Assembly: GCA_900546485.1 (NCBI GenBank)
Contig: URDK01000017.1
Span: 1-38,329 of the forward strand
Length of the DNA: 38,329 nt
Source of the DNA: an uncultured Eubacteriales bacterium
GTDB taxonomy: Bacteria > Bacillota > Clostridia > Oscillospirales > Oscillospiraceae
Direction: 5' to 3'
Shown in pieces: positions 31,358 through 38,329 of this stretch; the first letter of the stretch is position 1, and each line of letters opens with the position of its first letter. Made by a program: the position numbers and the translations under genes. Under the pieces are notes generated by a model. It made no database searches and was not told the origin of the DNA. It was given only the letters and a program-made list of their open reading frames with translations.

Positions 31358-33298
31358 ATGAGCGAGGAGACCAGAAACCAGGCCCCGGAGCAGGAGCTCT
31401 CCGAAATACTTCAGATACGCCGTGAGAAGCTCGCGGCGCTCCAGGAGGAGGGACGCGATCCCTTCAAGCTGACCCGTTTCGTCCGCAGTGCGTGGTCGAG
31501 TGAGATAAAGGAAGGCTATGAGGCCTTCGAGGGCAAGACCGTCCAGGCCGCGGGCCGCATCATGTCCAAGCGCGGCATGGGCAAGGCCATATTCTGCCAC
31601 ATCAAGGACGATAAAGGCCAGATACAGCTCTACGTCCGCTCCGATTCCGTATCCGAGCAGGAGTTCGCGGACTTCCGCAAGTACGACATAGGCGATATCA
31701 TCGGAGTCTCCGGCTACGTGTTCAAAACCAAGACCGGCGAGGTCTCCATCCACGTTGAAAGCGTGACACTGCTCTCCAAGAGCCTGCGTCCTCTGCCCGA
31801 GAAGTTCCACGGCATGACCAATGTGGAGCTCAAGTACCGCCAGAGGTATGTCGACCTCATCATGAGCGACGAGAGCCGCCGCAACTTTGAGATACGCTCT
31901 AAGTTTGTGAGCTACGTCCGCCGTTTCCTTGAGGGTCGCGGCTTCATGGAGGTCGAGACCCCGGTGCTCAACACCATCTCCGGCGGCGCCACGGCCCGTC
32001 CCTTCATAACGCACCACAACGCGCTGGATATAGACATGTACATGCGCATCGCGACCGAGCTGCACCTCAAGCGCCTCATCGTCGGCGGCATTGAGCGCGT
32101 CTATGAGATAGGTCGCATCTTCCGCAACGAGGGCATGGACACCCGCCACAACCCGGAGTTCACCACCGTTGAGCTCTATCAGGCCTACGCCGACTTCAAC
32201 GACATGATGGACCTCTTTGAGGATCTGCTCTCCGGTGCTGCAATGGAGATACTCGGCACCTATGACGTCGAGTGGCAGGGCGAGCACATATCCCTCGCTC
32301 CCGGCTGGCCGAGAATGACCATGGCCGAGGCTGTCAAGAAGCACTTGGGCGTGGACTTCATGGCCATCGACAACGATGCCGATGCCGTGGCCGCCGCAAA
32401 GTCCGTCGGCGTTGACATGGACGGCAAGGAACCCACCTGGGGCCATGCGCTCTACGAGTGCTACGACCAGAAGGTCGAGCAGCTCATGATACAGCCCACC
32501 TTTATCACCATGCACCCCGTTGATGTCTCGCCGCTCGCCAAGCGCAGTCCGAAGGACCCGCGCCTCACCGAGCGCTTCGAGCTTTTCATCTGCCGCAGTG
32601 AGATGGGCAACGCCTTCTCCGAGCTCAACGACCCCATCGACCAGAAGGCCCGCTTCGAAAAGCAGGTCGAGCTGCGCGCGAAGGGCGACGACGAGGCCGG
32701 CATGATGGACACCGACTTCATAAACGCCCTCGAGTACGGCATGCCCCCCACCGGCGGTCTCGGCATAGGCATAGACCGCTGCGCCATGCTTCTGACCGGC
32801 TGCGATTCCATTAGGGATGTCATTCTGTTCCCCACAATGAAGCCTCTGGACATGCCCAAGGCCGATAAAAAGATTGAGAGGGCTCCCGCCGCGGCCCCGG
32901 CAGCCAAGACTGATGAGGTCATAGACTTCTCCAAGGTCGAGATAGAGCCGCTCTTTGCCGATTTCGTGGACTTTGAGACCTTCAGCCGCTCTGATTTCCG
33001 CGCCGTCAAGGTCAAGGCCTGCGAGGCCGTTAAAAAGAGCAAGAAGCTGCTCAAGTTCACCCTCGACGATGGTAGCGGGGGAGACCGCGTAATTCTCAGC
33101 GGCATCCACGAGTATTACGAGCCCGAGGAGCTCGTCGGCAAGACCTGCATCGCCATAACCAACCTCCCGCCCAGGCCCATGATGGGCATCGACTCCTGCG
33201 GTATGCTTATTTCCGCTGTGCACCACGAGGAGGGAGCGGAGCGGCTGCATCTGCTGATGGTCGACGACCACATCCCCGCCGGCGCGAAGCTCTACTGA
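31358..33298 (+). CDS. lysS: Class II lysyl-tRNA synthetase with C-terminal tRNA-binding domain
   Basis: 646 residues, about 150 more than usual. The anticodon-binding OB fold spans about 60-140. Class II motif 2 is FRNEGMDTRHNPEFT (255-269) and motif 3 is GLGIGIDR (467-474). The ordinary enzyme ends near residue 498. An Ala/Pro/Lys-rich linker (499-520) then leads to a second OB-type domain (about 526-646) of the tRNA_bind family found at the C-terminus of MetRS, with ILSGIHEYYEPEELVGKT and LPPRPMMGIDSCGMLIS. It should raise affinity for tRNA. ATG at 31358 follows AAGGGGA. Confidence 0.97.
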   Translation: MSEETRNQAPEQELSEILQIRREKLAALQEEGRDPFKLTRFVRSAWSSEIKEGYEAFEGKTVQAAGRIMSKRGMGKAIFCHIKDDKGQIQLYVRSDSVSEQEFADFRKYDIGDIIGVSGYVFKTKTGEVSIHVESVTLLSKSLRPLPEKFHGMTNVELKYRQRYVDLIMSDESRRNFEIRSKFVSYVRRFLEGRGFMEVETPVLNTISGGATARPFITHHNALDIDMYMRIATELHLKRLIVGGIERVYEIGRIFRNEGMDTRHNPEFTTVELYQAYADFNDMMDLFEDLLSGAAMEILGTYDVEWQGEHISLAPGWPRMTMAEAVKKHLGVDFMAIDNDADAVAAAKSVGVDMDGKEPTWGHALYECYDQKVEQLMIQPTFITMHPVDVSPLAKRSPKDPRLTERFELFICRSEMGNAFSELNDPIDQKARFEKQVELRAKGDDEAGMMDTDFINALEYGMPPTGGLGIGIDRCAMLLTGCDSIRDVILFPTMKPLDMPKADKKIERAPAAAPAAKTDEVIDFSKVEIEPLFADFVDFETFSRSDFRAVKVKACEAVKKSKKLLKFTLDDGSGGDRVILSGIHEYYEPEELVGKTCIAITNLPPRPMMGIDSCGMLISAVHHEEGAERLHLLMVDDHIPAGAKLY

Positions 33299-33319
33299 GC
33301 GGGAAAAGGAGCGGCAGAG

Positions 33320-33844
33320 ATGAAATGCCTTGTCGTTATCGACGTGCAGAACGACTTCGTCAGCGGCTCGCTGGGAAGTCCCGAGGCCGTTGAGATGCTC
33401 CCGCGACTGCTGGAGAAGATGCGCGGCTTTGAGGGCGCGATACTGATGACACAGGACACGCACGGCGAGGACTACCCCGAGACCCAGGAGGGGCGGATGC
33501 TGCCCGTGACGCACTGCGTCCGCGGCACGGATGGCTGGCGCTTCCCCGAGGAGGTGGAGGCCCTGCGCGAGAGCCTTGGCGCCCGAGTGTATGAGAAGTC
33601 AGCCTTCGGCAGTACGCGACTTGTGGTCGACCTCAAGCGGCTCTATGACGAGGAGGAATTGGAGTCGGTCGAGCTGGTAGGCCTCTGCACGGATATCTGT
33701 GTCATCTCCAACGCGCTGATGATAAAGTCCGCCATGCCGGAACTGCCCGTGTATGTAGACCCCGCCTGCTGCGCCGGCGTCACGCCTGAAAAGCACGATG
33801 CCGCGCTCGAGATCATGCGCAGCTGCCAGATAATTTTGAAATAA
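33320..33844 (+). CDS. Isochorismatase-family cysteine hydrolase, nicotinamidase-like
   Basis: A 174-residue hydrolase. The catalytic triad is Asp8 (VIDVQNDF), Lys93 (YEKSAFGS) and Cys127 (GLCTDICVISNA). Asp46, His48 (QDTHGEDY) and His65 (THC) match the metal site of nicotinamidases, and HCVRGTDGW resembles their HCVQGT motif. Nicotinamide to nicotinate conversion for NAD salvage is therefore the best guess; related enzymes use other amides. The ATG follows AAGGAG, 21 nt after lysS, so it is probably co-transcribed. Confidence 0.85.
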   Translation: MKCLVVIDVQNDFVSGSLGSPEAVEMLPRLLEKMRGFEGAILMTQDTHGEDYPETQEGRMLPVTHCVRGTDGWRFPEEVEALRESLGARVYEKSAFGSTRLVVDLKRLYDEEELESVELVGLCTDICVISNALMIKSAMPELPVYVDPACCAGVTPEKHDAALEIMRSCQIILK

Positions 33845-33851
33845 TACCCAT

Positions 33852-33875
33852 ACAATTTACAAATTGTTCACAATT
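33852..33875. repeat. Three alternating ACAATT half-sites (possible operator)
   Basis: ACAATTT-AC-AAATTGT (33852-33867) and AATTGT-TC-ACAATT (33862-33875) are perfect palindromes that share their middle half-site. They lie 82-106 nt before the first lipoprotein start. A TATGAT (33885-33890) might be a -10, but its TTGTTC partner is only 15 nt away. Confidence 0.5.
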
Positions 33876-33957
33876 ACCCCGGGATATGATGCAACTCCGA
33901 TACATGGCTCATGTAAGCTGTGTAAAAAGAGGAAAATTCATGTTTCGGGGTGATTTT

Positions 33958-36045
33958 ATGCGTAGAATCAAAAAAGCTGCCGCACTGCTGCTGGTGCTGT
34001 GCCTGGCAGCGGGCCTCGCCGCCTGCGGCGCTGTGCCGACGGAGCAGGAATCCCCTGCACCGGATGAGGCGGACGCCGCGGAGACGGCGGACACGGTGGG
34101 GGAGAGGCTCGTGAGCACGCTGGTCATCAAACAGGAGGAGCTGCCCGGCGGCCTAGTGGAGCTCTCCGCCATGAATACGGCCGGGGAGGGGCTGATCCTC
34201 GCCGGCTGGGACGCCGCCGCCTCGCCCGTGCTCGGCACCCTCGGCGAGGACGGAGGCTTTTCCGCGCTCACGCTGCCCGAGGATGTAGTGAGTGTGGAGG
34301 CCGTGTGCCGGGACGGCGAGGCCGTCGCCGCCCTGGCCGCGACCGAGACGGGCATGTGCGTCCTCAGCCTCGGCGGCGGACAGGACTCGCGCACGGAGCT
34401 GGACGCCGACGACGCCTCCATGCTCTACGGCGACCTCGCCCTCGCGCTGCGGGACGGGAAGTTTTACATCCTGTACTACATGGGTATAGCGGAGTTCGGC
34501 CCGGATGGCAAGGCCGCGCGCGTCTGCTACGGCCCTGAAAAGTGGAGCTGCTTCACCTCCATGCTGGAGGTAGACGGGCGCATCTATGTCGCCGTGGGCG
34601 ACGGCATGAACGGCGGCGGCAGCCTCTGCGAGCTCGACACCGAGTCCATGAGCCTCACCAGCGTAGACACCGGCGAGCTGGGCGTCACGGCCCTGGGCCT
34701 CTCGGCGGAGGGCGGCCTGCTGCTGAGCGGCAGCCTCGGCGGGCGTGACATCGTCGCCGCGCTGGGGGAGGGGGAGCCGACCGAGCTCTTCGACTGGGCC
34801 GAACCCGGCGTTGCCATAGTGAACTGCCTGGGCATCTGGGAGCAGCCGGACGGCAGCTATGTCCTCTATCAGCCCGGCGATACGGTGCTCGAGCGTCTGA
34901 CCGAGGAGCTGGCCGCGCCGAAAACGGAGCTGGTGCTGCTCACGGACTACGCCGGCTCGGAGATGTACGACCTCGTGAACACCTTCAACCGCGAGAACCC
35001 GGACTACAAGGTCCGCGTCGAGAGCCTCTATGACGAGGGTATGAGCATGGAGCTGCTGAACACCCAGCTCATCGCCGGGGAAGGGCCGGACATCTTCGCC
35101 TTTTGCAACTATGACAACCTCATGCGCCTGGGCCCGGCGGCGACGGTGGACCTGCTGCCCTATCTCGACGCCGACGGGGAGTACTCGCGCGAGAGCATAG
35201 TCCCCAGCCTGCTTGAGGCCATGAGCCCGCAGGGCAAGCTCAGCGCGCTGCCGTATACCTTCGGCCTGATCACCTTTACAGCGCCCGCGGACGTCATAGC
35301 CGAGCCGGGCGTCACCTTCGCCGAGGCCAGGGCCGCGGCGGACGAGGCTGGCCTGCCCCTTTTCCCGCTCTGGATGACGCGGGAGATACTCTGGGGCTGG
35401 ATGGAAGAATTCGCTGCCGTGCAGTTCACTGACCTCGAGACCGGGACCTGCTCCTTCGACAGCGAGGAGTATATCGGCCTGCTGCGCGAGTGCGGCGAAA
35501 CGAGCACGGATTTCCCCGCCGACATCAGCCAGAACTACGTCGGCCTGCTGCAATTCGAGCTGCTGCAGGGCTACATGCGCCTGAGCGTCATCAGTGGGAA
35601 CTACGGCGGGGAATACACCTTTGCCGGCATGCCCAACGACGAGACGAACGGCAGCATGTTCAGCATTGATCTGAGCTATGCCATCTCCGCGCAGAGCGAG
35701 CACGCCGACGGGGCCTGGCAGCTCATAAGGCGGTGCCTGGGCCAGGAGCGGGGCGTGTCCGCGATGAGCTTCCCGGCCAACGCCGCCCTGTTCGCGGAGC
35801 AGCTGCAGACCATGGTCGAGACGGGCTTTGACAACTACGGGCAGCTCGTGAAGATAAGCGAGTCCGACGCGGAAAAGCTCCGCGGGCTTGTTGAGGGCAC
35901 CACTACCGTGAATTACAGCCTGCCCACCGTGTCCGACATCCTGTCCGAGGACGCCGCGCAGTATTTTGCCGGGCAGATAAGCGCGGAACAGGCCGCCGCG
36001 TACAGTCAGGAGCGCGTGAGCACCTGGCTCGCGGAACTGGGTTGA
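33958..36045 (+). CDS. Lipoprotein with N-terminal sensor-like part and solute-binding-like domain (tandem copy 1)
   Basis: A 695-residue lipoprotein. Signal MRRIKKAAALLL, lipobox LAAC with Cys23, then an acidic linker. Residues about 50-310 are beta-rich repeats with hydrophobic strands ending in turns (LGTLGEDGGF, YYMGIAEFGPDGKA), suggesting a beta-propeller. From about 322 the sequence resembles an extracellular solute-binding protein family 1 domain: MYDLVNTFNRENPDYKV, AGEGPDIFAF, and a C-terminal ILSEDAAQYFAGQISAEQAA. ATG at 33958 follows GGGGTG; the ATG at 33940, with GAGG 7 nt upstream, is an equally possible start. No permease or ATPase gene lies nearby. Ligand unknown. Confidence 0.85.
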   Translation: MRRIKKAAALLLVLCLAAGLAACGAVPTEQESPAPDEADAAETADTVGERLVSTLVIKQEELPGGLVELSAMNTAGEGLILAGWDAAASPVLGTLGEDGGFSALTLPEDVVSVEAVCRDGEAVAALAATETGMCVLSLGGGQDSRTELDADDASMLYGDLALALRDGKFYILYYMGIAEFGPDGKAARVCYGPEKWSCFTSMLEVDGRIYVAVGDGMNGGGSLCELDTESMSLTSVDTGELGVTALGLSAEGGLLLSGSLGGRDIVAALGEGEPTELFDWAEPGVAIVNCLGIWEQPDGSYVLYQPGDTVLERLTEELAAPKTELVLLTDYAGSEMYDLVNTFNRENPDYKVRVESLYDEGMSMELLNTQLIAGEGPDIFAFCNYDNLMRLGPAATVDLLPYLDADGEYSRESIVPSLLEAMSPQGKLSALPYTFGLITFTAPADVIAEPGVTFAEARAAADEAGLPLFPLWMTREILWGWMEEFAAVQFTDLETGTCSFDSEEYIGLLRECGETSTDFPADISQNYVGLLQFELLQGYMRLSVISGNYGGEYTFAGMPNDETNGSMFSIDLSYAISAQSEHADGAWQLIRRCLGQERGVSAMSFPANAALFAEQLQTMVETGFDNYGQLVKISESDAEKLRGLVEGTTTVNYSLPTVSDILSEDAAQYFAGQISAEQAAAYSQERVSTWLAELG

Positions 36046-36068
36046 CAAATGCTGGCATCATATGATAA

Positions 36069-36086
36069 GGTAGACAAAAGTCTACC
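36069..36086. repeat. GGTAGAC-AAAA-GTCTACC palindrome before the second lipoprotein gene
   Basis: A perfect 7-4-7 palindrome ending 1 nt before the GGGAGG ribosome binding site (36088-36093). It may be an operator or a leader hairpin that affects translation start. A TTGACA at 36042-36047, overlapping the previous stop codon, could be the -35 of a promoter whose -10 is unclear. Confidence 0.5.
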
Positions 36087-36100
36087 CGGGAGGTATGGAG

Positions 36101-38188
36101 ATGAAAAGACGCAGCACGATGGCCCTGGCGCTGGCGCTTGCCCTGCTGCTGGCCGCCTGCGGCGCACCGCCCGCGCCCGCCGCGGAGACTGACGCCGCTC
36201 CGGCGCAGACCGCCGCGACCACGCCCGAGCTGATATCCGACTGGCAGAGCGAGGGCCGCGCCTACAAGCAGAGCCCGGTGAACACCGGCGCGGACTCGAC
36301 ATTCGACATCTTCGGCCTGGGCGCGGACTATTACGCGACGGCCATGTTCTTCGGCACGGACGGCCCGAGCGAATACGTCCTGCTCAAAAACGGTGCGCGC
36401 TTCTACGCGCTGGAGGAGGCCGCCGTGGAGCTCGCCTGCGCCGGGGACGGCTGCCTTTGGCTGACGGAGAGCCGCCGGAGCGAGGAGGGCGGGCAAAGCC
36501 TGCTCGTGCAGCTCTCCACGGATGGAGAGGTGCTCTCAGAGCTCGACCTCGGCGCGCTGGGGCTGGACGAGGCGTATTTTTCCGCCATGGGTGCCTCGGC
36601 CGAGGGCGTCTGGCTGGTAGGTTCGGGCAAAGCCGTGCTGATATCCGACGGCGACATCGCGGCGGAGCTCACCGTCCCGGCGGAGGCTGAGGTCGTGTGC
36701 AGCGGCACCGGCGAGGTCTGCATCGCCGTCTATAATGACCAAAACGTGGTGGTGAGCGCCCTCAGCTCCGGGGGCGGCGAACCGCGTTTCTCGCTCGAAG
36801 GTGCGGACGCGCGGGTATTCGACGGCTCGGACGAGTTCTACCTCACCTGCGCCACAGAGGAGCAGCTCTGGGACCTAGACAAAACGGGCGGGCGGACGAC
36901 AGTCGCCGTCTGGGCCGACTGCGGCACGGAGCTTGCCGAGCACTGGACGCTTGCACCGCTCTCGGGCGGGGACTTCCTGCTCAAGAGCTCGATGGGCCTG
37001 AGCCTGCTCACGCAGGTGGACCCCTCGGAGCTGCCCCGCGGCGGCGAGCTGAGTATCGCCACCCTTGGCAGCAGCCTCTATGACCTCATATATTCCTTCA
37101 ACGCGAGCGGCTCGGGCTGGACGCTCACCGAGGTGGACTACACCCATGGAGGCGAGATAAGCGTCCAGGACGCGCTCACAGGGCTCTACGCCGACATCGC
37201 CGCCGGCGAGGGGCCGGACCTCCTGCTGCTCGACGGCGTGCCGGTGGAAAGTCTCATACGCAGGGGCTATCTCGAGGACATCGCTCAGCTGCTCGAGGGT
37301 GACTCCGAGCTGAGCGCCGACGACATTGTGTTCGCGGGCAGGCTCGGCGGCGGGACTTACTACGTCTCGCGCGGCTTCGGTATAGATACATACGCCGGGC
37401 TAAAATCGAACTTCGGCGAGGCCGGGGGCTGGACGCCGGTGGAGTATCTGGAGGCTGAGCGATCCCTCATCCCCGGCGCGCAGATGATGTACTACGTCAC
37501 GCGCGAGAGCTTCATCCGCGACGTCGCACTGCGATATATGCAGAAGGCCATAGACTGGCAGGCGGGCAGCTGCGACTTTGACAGCGCGGAGTTCATCTCC
37601 CTTCTCGAGACGGCGGGGCAGATAACAGAGCACCCGGAGACCACGGAGTTCACAGGCTATACTCCACCGGAGGAGCAGCTCCGCACGGGGGAGACGTATG
37701 TCGAGACCGTCCACGTCGGCAGCGTCACCGCACTGCGCGACTTTGAAGATCGAGTGGGGCAGGAGCTGAGCTTTGTAGGCATGCCCACGCCCGACGGGAG
37801 CAACGGTTCGGTCATGGACCCAAGCCAGCCGGTGGGCGTCCTCGCAGGGGGAGAGAACACCGACGGCTGTCTGGAGTTTTTGAAGTTCCTGCTGATGAGC
37901 TACGATTTGAGCTACGGTGCCGAGAACAACGCCTCGCTGCCCATGTACCGCCCGTATCTTGAGCAGCTGGAGGCGGAAGCCGAGGCCGAGGGTCGCATGA
38001 CGCCGGAGGACACCGAGCGCTTTGAGGACTTCCTCGCCTCGGTGGAGAGCTCCACGCTCTGCGATGAGACCGCACTCGGCATCATCGGTGAGGAGGCCGC
38101 GGTGTATTTCGCCGGCGCATGCACGGTGGAGGAGGCCGCCCGCGTGATACAGGAGCGGCTGTCAATTTATGTGGCCGAGCAGAGCTGA
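36101..38188 (+). CDS. Lipoprotein with N-terminal sensor-like part and solute-binding-like domain (tandem copy 2)
   Basis: A 695-residue homologue of the preceding gene, with the same length if both starts are right. The signal MKRRSTMALALALALLLAAC ends in a lipobox with Cys20 followed by Ala/Pro linker. A beta-rich part runs to about 310, then a solute-binding-like part with LYDLIYSFN and AGEGPDLLLL. Shared blocks include AGEGPD, a G-x-C-x-FDS-x-E segment, GMP followed by NGS, and the C-terminal E-AA-x-YFAG to QER-x-S pattern. The ATG at 36101 has GGGAGG 7 nt upstream; ATG 36095 is too close. Overall identity with copy 1 is low, so the duplication is old. No transporter genes adjoin. Confidence 0.85.
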   Translation: MKRRSTMALALALALLLAACGAPPAPAAETDAAPAQTAATTPELISDWQSEGRAYKQSPVNTGADSTFDIFGLGADYYATAMFFGTDGPSEYVLLKNGARFYALEEAAVELACAGDGCLWLTESRRSEEGGQSLLVQLSTDGEVLSELDLGALGLDEAYFSAMGASAEGVWLVGSGKAVLISDGDIAAELTVPAEAEVVCSGTGEVCIAVYNDQNVVVSALSSGGGEPRFSLEGADARVFDGSDEFYLTCATEEQLWDLDKTGGRTTVAVWADCGTELAEHWTLAPLSGGDFLLKSSMGLSLLTQVDPSELPRGGELSIATLGSSLYDLIYSFNASGSGWTLTEVDYTHGGEISVQDALTGLYADIAAGEGPDLLLLDGVPVESLIRRGYLEDIAQLLEGDSELSADDIVFAGRLGGGTYYVSRGFGIDTYAGLKSNFGEAGGWTPVEYLEAERSLIPGAQMMYYVTRESFIRDVALRYMQKAIDWQAGSCDFDSAEFISLLETAGQITEHPETTEFTGYTPPEEQLRTGETYVETVHVGSVTALRDFEDRVGQELSFVGMPTPDGSNGSVMDPSQPVGVLAGGENTDGCLEFLKFLLMSYDLSYGAENNASLPMYRPYLEQLEAEAEAEGRMTPEDTERFEDFLASVESSTLCDETALGIIGEEAAVYFAGACTVEEAARVIQERLSIYVAEQS

Positions 38189-38209
38189 CCGCAAACAGCA
38201 TATCGGAAC

Positions 38210-38242
38210 GCGCGGCGCGCCGGGAGGTGCGCCGCGCTTTTT
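38210..38242 (+). terminator. Terminator of the lipoprotein pair
   Basis: GCGCGGCGC (38210-38218) pairs with GCGCCGCGC (38229-38237), followed by five T. Confidence 0.9.
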
Positions 38243-38254
38243 GGGGGCTTGTGC

Positions 38255-38285
38255 TTGTGTGGAGCTTGTGTTAGAGTTATATAAT
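38255..38285 (+). promoter_or_regulatory. Possible promoter of the next transcription unit
   Basis: TTGTGT (38255-38260), 19 nt, TATAAT (38280-38285). The -10 is perfect but the spacing is long. The final 44 nt hold no recognisable gene. Confidence 0.35.
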
Positions 38286-38329
38286 AATGTGAAGACTTAG
38301 AACTTTTTGACAATGGGCGGCTGATGTGT

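Noticed and set aside
30851..33514. Very long open frame on the minus strand opposite greA and lysS
   Set aside because: It is antisense to two clearly coding genes. Long reverse frames are expected in GC-rich DNA with strong codon bias.
38307..38312. TTGACA near the right edge
   Set aside because: The window ends before a -10 could be seen, so no promoter can be supported.

Overview
This 38.3 kb GC-rich window looks like chromosomal DNA from a Gram-positive gut-type Clostridium, most likely of the Oscillospirales. The reasons are strong AGGAGG-type ribosome binding sites, Firmicute-length S12 with its internal insertion, sigma-A promoters, many lipoproteins with acidic or Thr/Pro-rich linkers, DUF4830- and GldG/DUF4340-type proteins and FtsEX with an EnvC-like partner. 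The taxon is an inference. I see no rRNA, tRNA, CRISPR array, insertion sequence or phage gene, and no gene-free stretch above 300 bases.

Layout. (1) 1-5354, minus strand: a response regulator and histidine kinase, then an ABC exporter operon (ATPase, permease, GldG-like protein, start of a DUF4340-like protein). Every junction in each unit overlaps by 4 bp. A TTCAGG-N5-TTMAGS direct repeat lies in front of both the regulator gene and the ATPase gene, each 9 nt from a -10-like hexamer, so the two-component system probably controls itself and the exporter. A divergent small lipoprotein follows (5529-6068). (2) 6125-16093: a sugar, glycoside or cyclitol module. A LacI-type regulator lies between a minus-strand TIM-barrel isomerase and a seven-gene plus-strand operon: TIM-barrel epimerase, sugar-binding lipoprotein, RbsA-like ATPase, RbsC-like permease, zinc dehydrogenase, second epimerase, Gfo/Idh/MocA dehydrogenase. 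Both promoters carry TGTAAACG palindromes that also fit the CcpA cre consensus. The last three genes repeat the fold order of E. coli ycjQ-ycjR-ycjS. No kinase or glycosidase is present, which points to chemistry on unphosphorylated sugar through keto intermediates. This is the most promising candidate for a new system. (3) 16208-19013: an orphan CsoR-type metal sensor, a FabG-like reductase sharing its stop codon with it, a membrane protein with an extracellular repeat domain, and a VanY-like carboxypeptidase.

(4) 19235-23637: the str operon rpsL-rpsG-fusA-tuf, with its own promoter and terminator and without rpoBC upstream. (5) 23707-25280: a small membrane protein, a DUF4830 protein and an RsuA-type pseudouridine synthase. 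(6) 25497-30741: PucR/CdaR-like regulator, ftsE, ftsX, an EnvC-like LytM protein with intact zinc ligands, and an S41 protease homologue whose nucleophile position is alanine. This looks like a cell-wall remodelling unit. (7) 30857-33844: greA, a lysS with a fused C-terminal tRNA-binding domain, and a nicotinamidase-like hydrolase, behind a consensus promoter. (8) 33958-38188: two tandem homologous lipoproteins, 695 aa each by the starts chosen here, that join an N-terminal sensor-like part to a solute-binding-protein-like part. A terminator and the beginning of another transcription unit close the window.

Functions are assigned from recognised motifs in the translated sequence. No database search was run, so family-level calls are firmer than substrate calls.
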